Below the pieces are notes generated by a model, which saw only the letters and a list, made by a program, of their open reading frames with translations, did not search any database and was not told where the DNA came from. Made by a program: the position numbers and the translations under genes. From Pseudomonas sp. (GTDB lineage: Bacteria; Pseudomonadota; Gammaproteobacteria; Pseudomonadales; Pseudomonadaceae), in assembly GCA_026398835.1 (NCBI GenBank), contig JAPLSD010000666.1, positions 1 to 6,621 of the forward strand: a stretch of DNA of 6,621 nucleotides, read 5' to 3'. Positions 5,575 through 6,621 of this stretch are shown here, piece by piece (the stretch's first letter is position 1; the number at the start of each line of letters is the position of its first letter).

Positions 5575-6621
5575 ATGGCTATCAGTGTGTTTGACCTGTT
5601 CAAGATTGGTATCGGGCCCTCGAGCTCTCATACCGTCGGACCGATGCGCGCAGCCGCGCTGTTCGTTCAGGGTTTGCGTGAACACGGTGTGCTGGAACAG
5701 GTGCGGCGAGTCGAAGTTCAACTTTACGGTTCGCTCTCGGCCACCGGCATCGGTCACGGCAGCGACAATGCAGTGATCATGGGGCTGATGGGCGAATGGC
5801 CGGACGCTATCGACCCGTCGCAGATCGGCGTGCGGATCGAGACCCTGCGTGAAACCAACACCTTGCTGCTCGACAGCCGTTTACCGATCCCGTTCTTCTG
5901 GGCACGGGACATGCGCCTGATCGATGAGAACCTGCCGTTCCATCCCAACGCCATGACCCTGGTCGCCGAAGGCGAAAACGGCGAGCTGCGTCGCGATACT
6001 TACTATTCAATCGGCGGCGGTTTTGTCGTCGATGAAGCACAAGCCAGCAGCGGTGTGGCGGATCTTGACAGCACGGTGCTGCCTTACGACTTCTCCAGTG
6101 CGGTCGAACTGCTCAGCCTCTGCCAGAAACACAACCTGCGCGTTGCTGAACTGATGATGGCGAACGAGAAGGTCTGGCGCTCCGAAGAAGAAATTCGCAG
6201 TGGTCTGATGAAGCTCTGGCGCGCCATGCAGGACTGCGTCGAGCAAGGCCTCAAGCACGAAGGCATCCTGCCCGGTGGTCTTAACGTTCGCCGCCGCGCT
6301 GCCAAACTGCATCGCAGTCTGCAGGAACTGAACAAGCCCAACGTGATTGGCTCAACCCTGAGCGCAATGGAGTGGGTCAACCTGTTCGCCCTGGCGGTCA
6401 ACGAAGAAAACGCCGCCGGCGGGCGCATGGTGACGGCACCGACCAACGGCGCGGCGGGGATCATCCCGGCGGTGCTGCACTACTTTATGAAATTCAGCGA
6501 AGTGGTGACCGATGCCAATGTCGTCGACTATTTCATGAGTGCGGCGGCGGTGGGGATTCTGTGTAAAAAGAACGCCTCGATTTCCGGTGCCGAAGTCGGC
6601 TGCCAGGGCGAGGTCGGTTCG
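5575..6621 (+). CDS. sdaB: L-serine dehydratase (iron-sulfur, single chain), 3'-partial
   Basis: L-serine ammonia-lyase converting serine to pyruvate and ammonium with a [4Fe-4S] cluster rather than PLP; cytoplasmic. The frame is open from the ATG at 5575 to the window end, giving 349 residues of an expected ~455-460. The N-terminal beta-type domain spans about residues 2-158, with G14-P-S-S-S-H-T20-V-G-P-M-R and G60-H-G-S-D64. The alpha-type catalytic domain starts near 165 and includes T287-A-P-T-N-G-A-A-G and G-A-E-V-G-C343-Q-G-E-V. C343 has the same number as the first cluster cysteine of the Legionella enzyme; the other two cysteines lie beyond the window. Both domains in one chain mark the proteobacterial SdaA/SdaB type, not the two-subunit Firmicute form. 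sdaA versus sdaB is set by locus (P. aeruginosa sdaB adjoins cbcX). It completes choline breakdown: glycine from demethylation becomes serine, then pyruvate. Confidence 0.95.
   Translation, partial: MAISVFDLFKIGIGPSSSHTVGPMRAAALFVQGLREHGVLEQVRRVEVQLYGSLSATGIGHGSDNAVIMGLMGEWPDAIDPSQIGVRIETLRETNTLLLDSRLPIPFFWARDMRLIDENLPFHPNAMTLVAEGENGELRRDTYYSIGGGFVVDEAQASSGVADLDSTVLPYDFSSAVELLSLCQKHNLRVAELMMANEKVWRSEEEIRSGLMKLWRAMQDCVEQGLKHEGILPGGLNVRRRAAKLHRSLQELNKPNVIGSTLSAMEWVNLFALAVNEENAAGGRMVTAPTNGAAGIIPAVLHYFMKFSEVVTDANVVDYFMSAAAVGILCKKNASISGAEVGCQGEVGS

Noticed and set aside
5278..5757. A 159-codon minus-strand frame crossing the control region into sdaB.
   Set aside because: It overlaps the intact sdaB start on the opposite strand, runs through the tandem repeat, and has no recognisable domain or membrane/signal character.

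Overview
The window reads as chromosomal DNA of a Pseudomonas, most likely from the P. fluorescens group. Evidence is the moderately high GC content, the strong G/C third-position bias, and a gene order that matches the known P. aeruginosa choline block: betT1 - cbcV - cbcW - cbcX - sdaB, with gbdR normally following. Everything in it concerns uptake of choline and related quaternary amines, or the last step of their catabolism. I see no insertion sequence, phage gene, tRNA, rRNA, CRISPR array or cargo island, and no sign of a wholly new system. The interesting material is in the non-coding segments.

Layout. Bases 2-1972 (+) hold a BCCT-family choline/betaine transporter (betT), cut at its 5' end by the window edge. 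Bases 1973-2093 are a convergent gap. It holds a nested RNA structure directly after the betT stop and a 13-bp bidirectional terminator shared with the opposing operon. Bases 5129 down to 2094 (-) hold the ABC importer operon cbcX (periplasmic binding protein), cbcW (permease) and cbcV (ATPase). cbcW and cbcV overlap by 4 bp. cbcX and cbcW are separated by 67 bp containing a terminator-like GC-rich hairpin with a seven-U tract. Bases 5130-5574 are a 445-bp divergent control region containing a tandem 21-bp direct repeat (18/21 identical, with a degenerate third copy in phase), a good candidate operator for an AraC-family activator such as GbdR. Bases 5575-6621 (+) hold the first 349 codons of an iron-sulfur L-serine dehydratase (sdaB), open at the window end.

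How the genes fit together (established for Pseudomonas relatives, inferred here): BetT and CbcXWV bring choline or betaine into the cell. Choline is oxidised to glycine betaine and demethylated stepwise to glycine. Glycine is converted to serine, and SdaB deaminates serine to pyruvate and ammonium. Import and the terminal catabolic step are therefore divergently arranged around one regulatory region.
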